Part shown: positions 28,903 through 37,672 of the stretch, piece by piece | Position numbering within the stretch: the first letter of the stretch is position 1 | Layout: every line of letters begins with the position of its first letter | Source: an uncultured Bacteroidales bacterium | GTDB lineage: Bacteria; Bacteroidota; Bacteroidia; Bacteroidales; FEN-979 | NCBI GenBank assembly: GCA_903903985.1 | Contig: CAIVAT010000034.1 | Span: forward strand, 124,001-188,000 | Length of the DNA stretch: 64,000 nt | Direction: 5' to 3' | The notes under the pieces: generated by a model | What the model saw: the letters and a program-made list of their open reading frames with translations, nothing else | What the model was told of the DNA's origin: nothing | The model's database searches: none | Position numbers and translations under genes: made by a program

Positions 28903-29742
28903 TTAATAAATCTCAAAAACATTTTTCTTTTGCGCACTTGAAAACAGGTCTTCCTGCATCCGGCTGATCAGTTCAATCTTTCGTTTGTTCAGGAGGATGT
29001 CATGTATCCGTTGTTTTTCAAAACTCAGGGGCGAAATTCCCTCCTTGATTTTAAAATCCTTGAAACGGACCAGGTAAACATACATAGAATCCTGATATTC
29101 AAGATCTCTGTGATTTTTTAGGTACTCTTCCTGGTTATAGGTTTTGATGGGGATCTGTTTTAATAAATCGTTAAATAACAGCCAGTTTTCACCATCAAGA
29201 AAATAGTCAGCCGCATTTTTTTCGCACAGGTCGGCTAACTTGTTTTTATCATTCGGATCAACTGAGTTCAACAGTTTTTTTATTTGTTTCGAGACTGTTG
29301 ATTTTAAAGGTAGTTTAACATACTGCACCTGCACGATGTTGTCCTTCAGAAGGAAATTTTGCGGGTTGGCATCGTAATAGTTCTGTGTTTCCTCATCGGT
29401 GATCAGGGTATCCAGTTTTTGTCGCACAAGTTCATTTTCATATGCGTAGATGGTCAGTGAATTCTTATAATTCTCCAGCTGTTTGGTAAAGTCCATCTGG
29501 GAAGCGGTCAGGTTCTTGACAGCCTGCTGAATGACAAGTCGTTGCCTGACCCAGTTGTCAATAAAGCCCTGGGTGATCAACAGGCTGTCTTTGGGCAAGG
29601 TTCCCGGCGCTACTATCCCTTTCAGATCGGATTCATAAAGGTAATCATCATAAACCCTGGCTAAAACCCGCTCTGTTTTTTTCTTGAAAAAAGTGGAGCA
29701 GGCTGTCGCTAAGAGTAATAGCAGGAAGAGGGAGCGGTTCAA
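28903..29742 (-). CDS. Lipoprotein with SurA/PPIase-like N-terminal domain, no parvulin core
   Basis: 279 residues with a short lipoprotein signal (LLLLLATAC; lipid on Cys15). The body is helical and resembles the N-terminal chaperone domain of SurA-type isomerases (ARVYDDYLYESDLKG, then ITQGFIDNWVRQRLVIQQA). No PpiC catalytic motif is visible. It sits 6 bases after the double-PpiC gene and 9 bases before the SurA-like gene, so the three probably act together in outer-membrane protein folding. Function is inferred from context. Confidence 0.7.
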   Translation of the reverse strand: MNRSLFLLLLLATACSTFFKKKTERVLARVYDDYLYESDLKGIVAPGTLPKDSLLITQGFIDNWVRQRLVIQQAVKNLTASQMDFTKQLENYKNSLTIYAYENELVRQKLDTLITDEETQNYYDANPQNFLLKDNIVQVQYVKLPLKSTVSKQIKKLLNSVDPNDKNKLADLCEKNAADYFLDGENWLLFNDLLKQIPIKTYNQEEYLKNHRDLEYQDSMYVYLVRFKDFKIKEGISPLSFEKQRIHDILLNKRKIELISRMQEDLFSSAQKKNVFEIY

Positions 29743-29748
29743 TTTTTT

Positions 29749-31740
29749 CTATTTAATTTTTGCAAGGACTTCTTTATTCACCTCAACCGGGTATTTGGTT
29801 CTCAGGGAAGCGATCCACTCTTTTTCAAGGTAATTTTGATAATCGGCTGTAATAAGTCCTTTGGCCTCATTGAGTTGTTTAATTTCCGGTTTCATAACCT
29901 TGCGGACGTAAACAAAAACCGTGGTGCCTTTGTTGACGATGTCGTTTGAAAAACCAGGTGTCCATGGGATTGAATCGATCAGTTTGTTGTCTTTGCGTGA
30001 AAACTTGGCACTTTCAATCGTCAGCACCTGCAAGGAATCAGTATTTATTTCTTTCAGAATATCATTGTCAGACGATCCTGATTTGATGAAATTTTTAACT
30101 TTTTGAACGGCTTTATTGTCCTTAACGGTAAAGATGCCCGCATCGAGTCGCGTATCCCACCTGTAGTTGTTCTTGTTTTTTTGATAAAATGCTTCCAGTC
30201 CAAGGGTATCTTTCACCGCTTTCGACCACACTTTCTGATCGGTCAGGTCAAAAAGGAGGATGCCATCCCGGTATTCCCCCATCAGCGCTTTGAATTCAGG
30301 ATACTTTTGTTCAAGCTGTGAATTCTCCCATTTCAGCAAACTCTCATCCAGGAATTCAGTATACATTTTATCCACATAGACATCAATTTTCTGTTTATCC
30401 TGTTTCCGCTGGGTGGTTGCGAGGTAATCGGCAAAATCTTTCTGGCGGAAAGTGATGTTGCCAATTTTAAAAATCATACCGGTGAGATCACCCGCCAGTG
30501 AAGCTTTCCATTTTCCAAAGAAGATGCTGTCGGTAACAACGCTGTAGAAGGCCTTCAATGCTTCAGGATTTTCAGTGACCCCGTATTCTTTCCTGATCCT
30601 TGCGATAACGACCTGTCGTGTTTGATCGCCACGGTTATCTTTCATGATCTTTTGTTTCAATTCGGCCTTTTCCTCATCAAGCGGTTTCTGGGTTTTACGT
30701 TCAACCAGTTTCACGATATGCCAGCCATAGCTTGTAAGGATGGGTTTTGTATAGTCGCCGGTACTGTCGAGCGAATAGATGGCTTCAACAAACTCAGGCA
30801 CCATCCTGTTTACGCCGAAAGCCGGCAGCACACCTCCTTTTGCGGCGGAGCCTTTATCGTCGGAATACGCTTTGACAAGGTCCTCAAATGAAGTGCCCCC
30901 TTTTAGTTTGGCGTAAACGGAATCGATGCGTTTCTGTATCCTTGCAGAATCTTCGGCAGTTGCGTTTTTGGGAATTGCCAGGAAAATATGCGCTACAGTT
31001 ACTTTGCCAAGTGCAGGACGGCGGGCGGTCACTTTAATGAGATGGAAGCCATATTCCGTGCGGACCGGCATGGAGACTTTCCCAACCCCGGTATTCCAGG
31101 CGCCATTTTCAAAGGCGTAAACCATATCGAAGACTGCAAAAAAGCCAAGATCCCCCTTGTTCCCTTTCAGGAAAGGGTGTTGTTGGGTTGCTTCCCGGTC
31201 CTTTGCCGACGGGTCTTCGGAGAATTCAACAGCAACTGCTTCAAATGAATCGCCATTCATCACTTTTGCCCTGGCAGCAATTGCATTTTTGTAGGCAATC
31301 ATCGTATCAGCCGGGGTCGCATCCGGTTTCAGGCGGAAAAAGATATGGCTTGCGCGCAGGTCGGTCTTTTCGCGCTCATACGCCTCCTGTATGAGGCGGT
31401 CGAGGGTGGCTTCATCCGTAAAATACGGTTTGGCAAGCTGATCACGATACCCGTTCAGCTCGGTCTTGAAGGAAGTCAGGGTATCGAGCCCCATTTCTTC
31501 GGCTTGCTTGACCTTGAGTTTGAAATTGATGAACAGATCCAGGTATTCATCCAGCGATTTCTTATCAATCGCTTCACCTTTCACATTGTTTTTCTGGTAG
31601 ATATTCAAAAATTCACTCACATAGACCTGTTTTCCTGCAATGGTCATAAGTACCTCGTCATTGTTTACCTGAGCATTAGATGAGATCAATGTAACAAGTA
31701 CAAAAACCGGCAATAGAATTTTTCCTTTCAAGCTGTTCAT
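29749..31740 (-). CDS. Peptidyl-prolyl isomerase with two PpiC domains
   Basis: 663 residues, signal peptide ending SSNAQ. An N-terminal SurA-like helical domain (about residues 25-130, LMTIAGKQVYVSEFLNIY) is followed by two parvulin domains. The first is near 130-240 (RASHIFFRLKP, KGDLGFF, YGFHLIKV). The second is near 240-350 (VTVAHIFLAIP, AAKGGVLPAFG, YGWHIVKL). A long C-terminal helical domain follows. Expected to help fold outer-membrane proteins in the periplasm. It is the first of three foldase-type genes, 82 bases downstream of guaB. Confidence 0.92.
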   Translation of the reverse strand: MNSLKGKILLPVFVLVTLISSNAQVNNDEVLMTIAGKQVYVSEFLNIYQKNNVKGEAIDKKSLDEYLDLFINFKLKVKQAEEMGLDTLTSFKTELNGYRDQLAKPYFTDEATLDRLIQEAYEREKTDLRASHIFFRLKPDATPADTMIAYKNAIAARAKVMNGDSFEAVAVEFSEDPSAKDREATQQHPFLKGNKGDLGFFAVFDMVYAFENGAWNTGVGKVSMPVRTEYGFHLIKVTARRPALGKVTVAHIFLAIPKNATAEDSARIQKRIDSVYAKLKGGTSFEDLVKAYSDDKGSAAKGGVLPAFGVNRMVPEFVEAIYSLDSTGDYTKPILTSYGWHIVKLVERKTQKPLDEEKAELKQKIMKDNRGDQTRQVVIARIRKEYGVTENPEALKAFYSVVTDSIFFGKWKASLAGDLTGMIFKIGNITFRQKDFADYLATTQRKQDKQKIDVYVDKMYTEFLDESLLKWENSQLEQKYPEFKALMGEYRDGILLFDLTDQKVWSKAVKDTLGLEAFYQKNKNNYRWDTRLDAGIFTVKDNKAVQKVKNFIKSGSSDNDILKEINTDSLQVLTIESAKFSRKDNKLIDSIPWTPGFSNDIVNKGTTVFVYVRKVMKPEIKQLNEAKGLITADYQNYLEKEWIASLRTKYPVEVNKEVLAKIK

Positions 31741-31822
31741 TGTTTAAGATATTAGTTTGACAATTAGACAAACGATTAGAATTCTATTTAATTTTCAATG
31801 ATTAATTTTAATTATTCCATCA

Positions 31823-33298
31823 TCACCGGCTGTAATTCGGTGCCTCACTGATTATCGTTACATCGTGCGGGTGACTTTCTGCTACTCCGGCAGATGTAAT
31901 TTTAATAAACTTTGCCTTTTGCAGGATTTCAATGGTTTGCGATCCTGTATATCCCATCCCTGCCCTCAGGCCTCCGACCATCTGGTAAATGACTTCAGAC
32001 AAGGATCCTTTATAGGGAACCCGGCCAACAATTCCTTCCGGAACAAGTTTTTTTATATCCTCTTCCACATCCTGGAAATAGCGGTCTTTGGAACCATGTT
32101 GCATGGCTTCAATGGATCCCATTCCCCGGTAAGTCTTGAATTTCCGGCCCTCAAAGATAACTGTTTCGCCGGGGGATTCGTCAACACCGGCAAAAAGGGA
32201 GCCTGCCATGATGGAGTGTGCGCCAGCCGCGAGTGCTTTTACGATGTCGCCGGTATAACGGATCCCTCCATCGGCGATGGAAGGAATGCCGCTGCCCTGG
32301 AGGGCTGAAGCAACATCATGAATGGCCGACAATTGAGGAACCCCGATCCCGGCGATGATGCGTGTGGTACAGATCGATCCCGGGCCAATCCCTATTTTCA
32401 CCCCGTCAACGCCGATTTTGGCAAGATCTCTGGCGGCTTCCCCGGTGCCGATATTGCCAATAACCAGGTCAACGCCGGGGAATGCGTTTTTCACTCTTAT
32501 GGCCATTTCCATCACGCCCCGTGAATGTCCGTGCGCGGTGTCGATCACGATGGCATCCACATTTTCACGAACCAGTGCGGCGACACGGTCAAGCGTATCG
32601 GAGGTCACTCCCACCCCGGCCGCAACCCTCAGACGCCCGAGGTTGTCTTTGCACGCGTTGGGACGGGCTTTTACTTTCAGGATGTCTTTATAGGTGATCA
32701 GCCCGATGAGCTTGTTGTTTTTATCGACAACGGGCAGTTTTTCAATCTTGTGTTTCTGGAGGATGGCTTCAGCCTGTTCAAAATCGGTGAATTCGCTGAT
32801 GGTGATCACATTTTTGGTCATCACTTCCGTGACCGGCCGCATGTGGTCTCGTTCGAAACGCAGATCGCGGTTGGTCACGATGCCGACAAGTTCGTTGTTG
32901 GCATTGGTAACCGGGATTCCGCCGATGCCGAACTCCTTCATCATGGCAAGGGCATCGCCAACCAGTGCATGTTCCATGAGAGTAACCGGCTGCAGGATCA
33001 TGCCATTCTCGGCACGTTTGACTTTACGTACCTGCAGGGCCTGGTCTTCGATCGACATGTTTTTATGCAGCACGCCGATTCCGCCTTCCTGTGCCATGGC
33101 AATGGCCATGCGCGATTCGGTGACGGTATCCATGGCCGCGGAGACAATGGGAATGTTAAGTTTGATGTTCCTGGAAAACATTGTTGAAACATCTGTTTCC
33201 CGCGGAAGCACGTCCGAATAGGCAGGAACCAGCAATACATCGTCATATGTCAATCCTTCACCCCGGAATTTATCTGAATTTAGGAACATATGCGTCAA
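31823..33298 (-). CDS. guaB: Inosine-5'-monophosphate dehydrogenase
   Basis: Converts IMP to XMP with NAD+, the committed step to GMP. The 491 residues have the standard layout. The N-terminal [20 protein letters not shown] and the first half of the TIM barrel come first. Two CBS domains at about residues 95-215 (TNRDLRF and [13 protein letters not shown]) follow. The catalytic loop is [15 protein letters not shown] and the flap is SKDRYFQ. The start may be the second Met (33289, MFLNSDK). A -7-like box (TACATTTG, 33310-33317) lies just upstream. Confidence 0.96.
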   Translation of the reverse strand: MTHMFLNSDKFRGEGLTYDDVLLVPAYSDVLPRETDVSTMFSRNIKLNIPIVSAAMDTVTESRMAIAMAQEGGIGVLHKNMSIEDQALQVRKVKRAENGMILQPVTLMEHALVGDALAMMKEFGIGGIPVTNANNELVGIVTNRDLRFERDHMRPVTEVMTKNVITISEFTDFEQAEAILQKHKIEKLPVVDKNNKLIGLITYKDILKVKARPNACKDNLGRLRVAAGVGVTSDTLDRVAALVRENVDAIVIDTAHGHSRGVMEMAIRVKNAFPGVDLVIGNIGTGEAARDLAKIGVDGVKIGIGPGSICTTRIIAGIGVPQLSAIHDVASALQGSGIPSIADGGIRYTGDIVKALAAGAHSIMAGSLFAGVDESPGETVIFEGRKFKTYRGMGSIEAMQHGSKDRYFQDVEEDIKKLVPEGIVGRVPYKGSLSEVIYQMVGGLRAGMGYTGSQTIEILQKAKFIKITSAGVAESHPHDVTIISEAPNYSR

Positions 33299-33309
33299 AA
33301 TTAAGTGTG

Positions 33310-33336
33310 CAAATGTAAGAAAATTTTATTTACAAA
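33310..33336 (-). promoter_or_regulatory. Candidate promoter for guaB
   Basis: On the minus strand, TACATTTG (33310-33317) matches the -7 TAnnTTTG box and TTTG (33333-33336) could be the -33 element, though the 15-base gap is shorter than usual. It lies 12 bases before the guaB ATG. Confidence 0.4.
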
Positions 33337-33386
33337 CCGCACGCTTAAATCCTGCATGGAAACCATACCAAATCCTTGAAATAGCA

Positions 33387-33425
33387 CCTCAACCTGACCC
33401 TCTCCTGAAGGAGAAGGGAATGAGG
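33387..33425. terminator. C-rich hairpin after the first FISUMP gene
   Basis: An imperfect inverted repeat: CCTCA at the left edge pairs with TGAGG at the right, and CTCTCC pairs with GGAGAA around a TGAA loop. It lies directly downstream of the FISUMP gene stop (33428). It belongs to the dispersed hairpin family also found near 36040, 37420, 46837 and 47560. Confidence 0.6.
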
Positions 33426-33427
33426 TA

Positions 33428-35935
33428 TTAATTGTCTTTAAGGCAACGCAACGAAAAACCCATTGCCTTGCTGTTGGTATTCATGCCACTTGAAGAATTT
33501 TGAACATAAAAGTTCCGGCTACCACCTGACCCGTTTTGTGAACTGCTCCAATAAAATCCTTTCTGGCCAGGATCGTTTAGTAAACCATCCGAATAGTAAA
33601 TGAATCCGGCAGCATGGAGTTTTAAAACGGAGTTCCATGGATCATTCCAGTTTGTCCATCCCCCACCTGGTATAATACTCGACCATTCTGTATCAGTTGG
33701 AATTCGCCAGCCCATGCCAAGCTCAAGAGTACAAGGGTCATTGATAGCCTCCCAATCAAGGTTCTCATTGATGGCCGTTATCCAGGTTGTACCTGGGGTT
33801 CGGGTCGTTCCATTATGTTTGAACCCCTGTTTTCGGTTAAACTGCCAGTACCATCCCGCCGAAGCTTCGGTGGCATCGTCAACAGAAGTAGCCTGGTGGT
33901 CGGCGCCCAGATTGCTGGTGATCCAGCATTTGGTGGGTTCGCCGGGAATGTTTGTAACCGTGCCGTAAGTTACGGTTTTGGTTACTGGAGCTATTGTGCC
34001 TTCCAGGTGGTTAATGATGAAAGGATTACCGCATGAAAAATATGACGTATAACTTATATTGTCAATACAAACCTGACCCGACGTTGTTGATTGCTGCTTA
34101 AAATCGAGAATGAAATTTCCGGCAACATTCACAGTAACAGGTCCGGAATTTTTCACAATGCCTTGTTCACCCGATGTTGTTGCAGTATATACCAGATTGC
34201 CATTAACAAATACATTCAGAGCTACACCAGAAGAAAAAACCTGTTTATAATCGAAACTTAGTGTGCCACATCCATTGGATATAGTCCCCGATGTTACTTC
34301 AGCTGTCGGGGTGCGTCCCTTGCCAAGTGTGGGAGAAGGAGCAGCGATTACGGAATCTCCGCGACATTGGTAATATAACCATGATGATCCATCCTGACCT
34401 AAAAAGGTACCATTGCGGTAAACGTTAGTCGTTTCAAGATAATTTGTAAAGTTTTCCATTCCAGATGCGGGTGGGCAGGAAGAAGTGGTTTGTGTTAACA
34501 ACACGGGGGTGGAATTTCCACAACTATTGTATGCCCATGCATACCTCGCATAATTTGAGTTACAGGTCAGCCCGGTTTCTGTTTTTGTGGTTGTGGTGCC
34601 CATATCAGTTGCCGATGCATATTCGTCGATGGTATTCCATTTATAACCGGTTGCGCCTGGCACGGCGTTCCAGTTCCAGATAATCTGTGTTTGAGAAGGA
34701 ACATGGGCAGCAGAAGTAGGCCCATCCGGCACAGTACAGGGATTTTTAAGACAACGTGCACTATTCCCATTATTTTCATTAATGCCGTTGTCTGAGTATA
34801 CCATCGCTCCATAACTAACCAGATGCCGGTACCCAACGAGTCCCCAGGTGAACTTCGTAGAAGTCCAGAAGGTCGCACCATTGCCTAACCCGCCAAAGCC
34901 ATTGGCGGTTGAATTTAAGCCGCCAGGAAGGGCGGTATAACCCGTTTCATTTGTCGCACCTGTATTGGGACTTTGCCAATGGCTGAAACCGGTTTCTTTC
35001 AATTTTCCACCTGCAATGCTTTCTCCCCCGAGAAAGGATACAAGAGTACTCCATTCTGAATGTGTCGGAATGTGCCAACCAGAAGGGCATAGACCTGGAG
35101 CTCCGTCTGCGGTTTCATATTGCATCAATTCATTCCATTGGTACAAACCTCCGTAAACATCGCAATTCGATTCCAGATTATCATAGCAATATTTCTCAAT
35201 GATGCTGTTGTTTGTCTGTTCCTGCGTACCGTCGATCCGGGTTCCGATATTGAGGTTTTCCTTAAACCAGCACTGGGTACCAATTTGAACAGTGTTGTAG
35301 GTTTTTCCGCCATGAGTTACGGTTGGTGTACCCGGGCACGGTTGTCCCAAGGGATTGGCTTCAACCGAAACGTTAAAAGTGCAGGATGAATTGCCGTAGG
35401 TTACGTTAAATGTCGCGATTCCTGCGGTATCAGGTATACCACTTCCGTTTAATACGACAAGATGGGAACCAATAGAAGTGAAAGTTCCCATCTTTGAAAA
35501 CCGGAAACCGTTGACGGTATTGGTTGAGATATTGTACCCGCCGGCTGTGGCATTGGTCAACGTAACTGAGACGGTATTGGCAGCAGATAATGGCGTTCTC
35601 TCCATATATACACCACTGACAACCGGACCGGCACAACTGATCGTACCGAAGCTCAAACAGGGAGAGTGCCATCCATTGGCTGACCCCGCATAAAACTCAA
35701 TGCACTTCAAATCGGTGTTGTAAATGGTCAATCCCTCGGCAGGGGTTTGAATGGCATCCCGCTGGGCAGTGGTCATCCGCGGAGGTAGAAAACCTTTACT
35801 GGCTGAAGATACATCAAGCATGGCCGAATTATCCGGTACACCGGAATGGTCGTTGATGCCCACCTGGGCAATCAGTTGCAGGCCGATGAGCAGCAGCATT
35901 GCAGCCAAAACGAATGAAAATATTTTTTTTGTCAT
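33428..35935 (-). CDS. Secreted FISUMP-domain protein (835 aa), two lectin-like modules
   Basis: Signal peptide ends near residue 23 (LQLIAQ). The N-terminal module shared by three neighbouring genes follows: MLDVSSASKGFLPPRMTTAQ, then a strand-rich segment to about residue 195. A classical FISUMP (Fib_succ_major) domain spans about 205-400 (QIGTQCWFKENLNIG, LCPSGWHIPTHSEW). An Fn3-like linker spans about 405-485 and a jelly-roll-like segment 490-640 (GTISNGCGTLSFDY, CIDNISY). A second FISUMP-like module of the WYWQFNRKQG type fills 655-835 and ends in SLRCLKDN. FISUMP domains are expected to have a C-type-lectin-like fold. Surface display and ligand binding are inferred; no type IX tail is visible. 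Confidence 0.85.
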   Translation of the reverse strand: MTKKIFSFVLAAMLLLIGLQLIAQVGINDHSGVPDNSAMLDVSSASKGFLPPRMTTAQRDAIQTPAEGLTIYNTDLKCIEFYAGSANGWHSPCLSFGTISCAGPVVSGVYMERTPLSAANTVSVTLTNATAGGYNISTNTVNGFRFSKMGTFTSIGSHLVVLNGSGIPDTAGIATFNVTYGNSSCTFNVSVEANPLGQPCPGTPTVTHGGKTYNTVQIGTQCWFKENLNIGTRIDGTQEQTNNSIIEKYCYDNLESNCDVYGGLYQWNELMQYETADGAPGLCPSGWHIPTHSEWSTLVSFLGGESIAGGKLKETGFSHWQSPNTGATNETGYTALPGGLNSTANGFGGLGNGATFWTSTKFTWGLVGYRHLVSYGAMVYSDNGINENNGNSARCLKNPCTVPDGPTSAAHVPSQTQIIWNWNAVPGATGYKWNTIDEYASATDMGTTTTKTETGLTCNSNYARYAWAYNSCGNSTPVLLTQTTSSCPPASGMENFTNYLETTNVYRNGTFLGQDGSSWLYYQCRGDSVIAAPSPTLGKGRTPTAEVTSGTISNGCGTLSFDYKQVFSSGVALNVFVNGNLVYTATTSGEQGIVKNSGPVTVNVAGNFILDFKQQSTTSGQVCIDNISYTSYFSCGNPFIINHLEGTIAPVTKTVTYGTVTNIPGEPTKCWITSNLGADHQATSVDDATEASAGWYWQFNRKQGFKHNGTTRTPGTTWITAINENLDWEAINDPCTLELGMGWRIPTDTEWSSIIPGGGWTNWNDPWNSVLKLHAAGFIYYSDGLLNDPGQKGFYWSSSQNGSGGSRNFYVQNSSSGMNTNSKAMGFSLRCLKDN

Positions 35936-36032
35936 AGTTGCCGGAGTTTAAAAGGAAGAAAAATTTTGATTTTATATGATATATAAGTTTAGGTTTGATG
36001 TTCATTGTGGGCTCCTAAATTCCTCGAAAGAA

Positions 36033-36062
36033 CCTCACCCTGACCCCTCCTTCCTGAGAGGG
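36033..36062. terminator. C-rich repeat after the second FISUMP gene
   Basis: CCTCACCCTGACCCCTCC followed by CTGAGAGGG, immediately downstream of the stop at 36065. It is a shortened copy of the hairpin family found after neighbouring genes and probably ends transcription. Confidence 0.45.
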
Positions 36063-36064
36063 AA

Positions 36065-37276
36065 TTAATTGTCCTTGATGCATCGGAGGGAAAAGCCATA
36101 AGTCTTGTCAGCATTGTTAATACTGAGAAAACTGCTGCCAAAAACCAGGTAAAGGCCATTGACACTACCAGACTGCGAACCGCTCCAGTACACTCCTGTT
36201 TGGCTGCGATCGCTCAATGCCCCGTTGAGGTTAAGGAGGTAGCCGGCAGCATGAATTTTCAAACCAGCATCCCAAGGGCCATTCCAGTTTGCCCAGGCGC
36301 CACCTGCCTTAACATTGGTCCACTCTGTGGAGGAAGGAATACGCCATCCGGTACCAAGTTCACTTTTACAGGGATCGTTGGCGGGGATCCAATCTGAATC
36401 TTCATTGATGCCGGCTATGGTCCAGGTTGGAGTTAATGTTGAACCATCGTGTTTATAGCCCTGCTTGCGGTTAAACTGCCAATACCAGCCTGCAGAAGTT
36501 TCGGTGGCATCGTCAATGGCGTTGGCCTGGTGGTCGGCACCAAGGTTGCTGGTGATCCAGCATTTGGCGGGTTCGCCGGGGATGTTGGCAACCAATCCGT
36601 AAGTAACGGTTTTTGAAACCGGTGCAATGGCCCCTGCAATATGGGTGACAGTAATAGAGGAACCTGGTATCCCCGGGCAAGGCTGTCCCAATGGATTTGC
36701 AATGACCGGAACATTAAAAGTGCAGGTTGAATTGCCGTAGGTTACAGTAAACGATGAGGTTCCAGCGGTATCCGGTATCCCGCTTCCAATTAGCACAACA
36801 ACCTGGGAACCGATGGTGGTGAAGCTTCCCATTTTTGAAAACTGAAAACCGTTGACGGTATTGGTCGAAATATTGAATCCTCCGGTGGTCATGTTATTAA
36901 CCGTAACCGATACGGCGTTGGCTGCCGACAATGGCATTCCTGCCGTAAACGTGCTGTTGACGACCGGGTTGGTGCAACTGATGGTGCCAAGGCTCAAACA
37001 GGGAGCATACCAGCCGTTGGCCGCACCGGTATAGAACTCGATGCACTGTAAATCGGTGTTGTAAATGGTCAACCCCTCAGCCGGGGTTTGAATGGCATCC
37101 CGCTGTGCCGTGGTCATCCGCGGAGGCAAAAACCCTTTGCTGGCCGACGACACATCCAGGATGGCGGAATTGTCCGGTGCGCTTGAATTATCGTTAATGC
37201 CTACCTGGGCAACCAGGTGCATACTGAAGAAGAGCAGCATGGCAGCAAACACGAATGAAAATATTTTTTTTGTCAT
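36065..37276 (-). CDS. Secreted FISUMP-domain protein (403 aa), single module
   Basis: The smallest of the three paralogues. Signal peptide to about residue 23, the shared N-terminal module (VSSASKGFLPPRMTTAQRDA) nearly identical to the preceding paralogue, a strand-rich segment to about 200, then one WYWQFNRKQG-type module (about 215-403) ending SLRCIKDN. The 5' leader (ATAAAATCAAAAT and CTCCGGCAA just before the ATG) is shared with the 835-aa gene, so the two arose by duplication including regulatory DNA. The C-terminal segment (36065-36247) is rich in NNC/NNT codons at variable positions. Confidence 0.85.
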   Translation of the reverse strand: MTKKIFSFVFAAMLLFFSMHLVAQVGINDNSSAPDNSAILDVSSASKGFLPPRMTTAQRDAIQTPAEGLTIYNTDLQCIEFYTGAANGWYAPCLSLGTISCTNPVVNSTFTAGMPLSAANAVSVTVNNMTTGGFNISTNTVNGFQFSKMGSFTTIGSQVVVLIGSGIPDTAGTSSFTVTYGNSTCTFNVPVIANPLGQPCPGIPGSSITVTHIAGAIAPVSKTVTYGLVANIPGEPAKCWITSNLGADHQANAIDDATETSAGWYWQFNRKQGYKHDGSTLTPTWTIAGINEDSDWIPANDPCKSELGTGWRIPSSTEWTNVKAGGAWANWNGPWDAGLKIHAAGYLLNLNGALSDRSQTGVYWSGSQSGSVNGLYLVFGSSFLSINNADKTYGFSLRCIKDN

Positions 37277-37388
37277 AATTGCCGGAGGTTAAAATAAATT
37301 ACATTTTGATTTTATTTGTTTTATGCGTTTTATGTCTTGTATCTGATGCGGGGTCCGCGCTTAAGGCCTGTCGATACCCATCCTAAAT

Positions 37389-37441
37389 CCCTCCCCAAAA
37401 AGGGAGGGACTTACTCCACTTCTCCTTCAGGAGAAAAAGTG
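37389..37441. terminator. Double hairpin after the giant FISUMP gene
   Basis: Two stems lie in series: CCCTCCC (37389-37395) with GGGAGGG (37402-37408), and CACTTCTCC (37417-37425) with GGAGAAAAAGTG (37430-37441). They sit just past the stop of the 2493-aa gene (37490) and would end its transcript. The 213-base gap to the next gene holds nothing else recognisable. Confidence 0.55.
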
Positions 37442-37489
37442 GGGGGATGAGGTTTGTACAATATAACGATTGTCATGGCCAACAAGTTG

Positions 37490-37672
37490 TCAATTGTCGC
37501 GAACGCAACGGACGGAGAAGCCGAATGCCTTTTCGTTGCCGCCCATGTTGCTGTTGCTATTGTTAAAGTTCAGGTACCAGCAGAGCGTGGCATTGAGCTG
37601 CGAACTACTCCAATAGAAGCCGTCCGAGCCGCGACTGCTCTGTGAACCATCACGGCCGTACAGGTACCCGGC
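37490..37672 (-). repeat. Variable segment of module B7 (C-terminal, DGR-VR-like)
   Basis: The last 60 codons of the giant FISUMP gene. Constant residues (YWSSSQ, WYLNFN, GFSVRC) are interspersed with codons that are mostly NNC or NNT. Examples are TAC-GGC-CGT, AGC-AGT, GAC-GGC-TTC, and AAC-AAT-AGC-AAC-AGC-AAC followed by GGC-GGC-AAC. This is the composition expected if AAY codons of a template were changed at the A positions, as in DGR variable regions, which also sit at the C-terminus of lectin-fold proteins. No template copy is present in the window. Confidence 0.5.

Noticed and set aside
33428-37276. Prophage tail-fibre genes (because of the PPRMTTAQRDA motif)
   Set aside because: That motif also occurs in many Bacteroidota surface proteins; no capsid, portal, terminase or lysis genes are present.
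35936-37489. DGR template repeat or reverse transcriptase in the gaps
   Set aside because: The two gaps in this stretch (35936-36064 and 37277-37489) hold only leader sequence and hairpins; the space between them is a FISUMP gene, and no YxDD-type reading frame was found.
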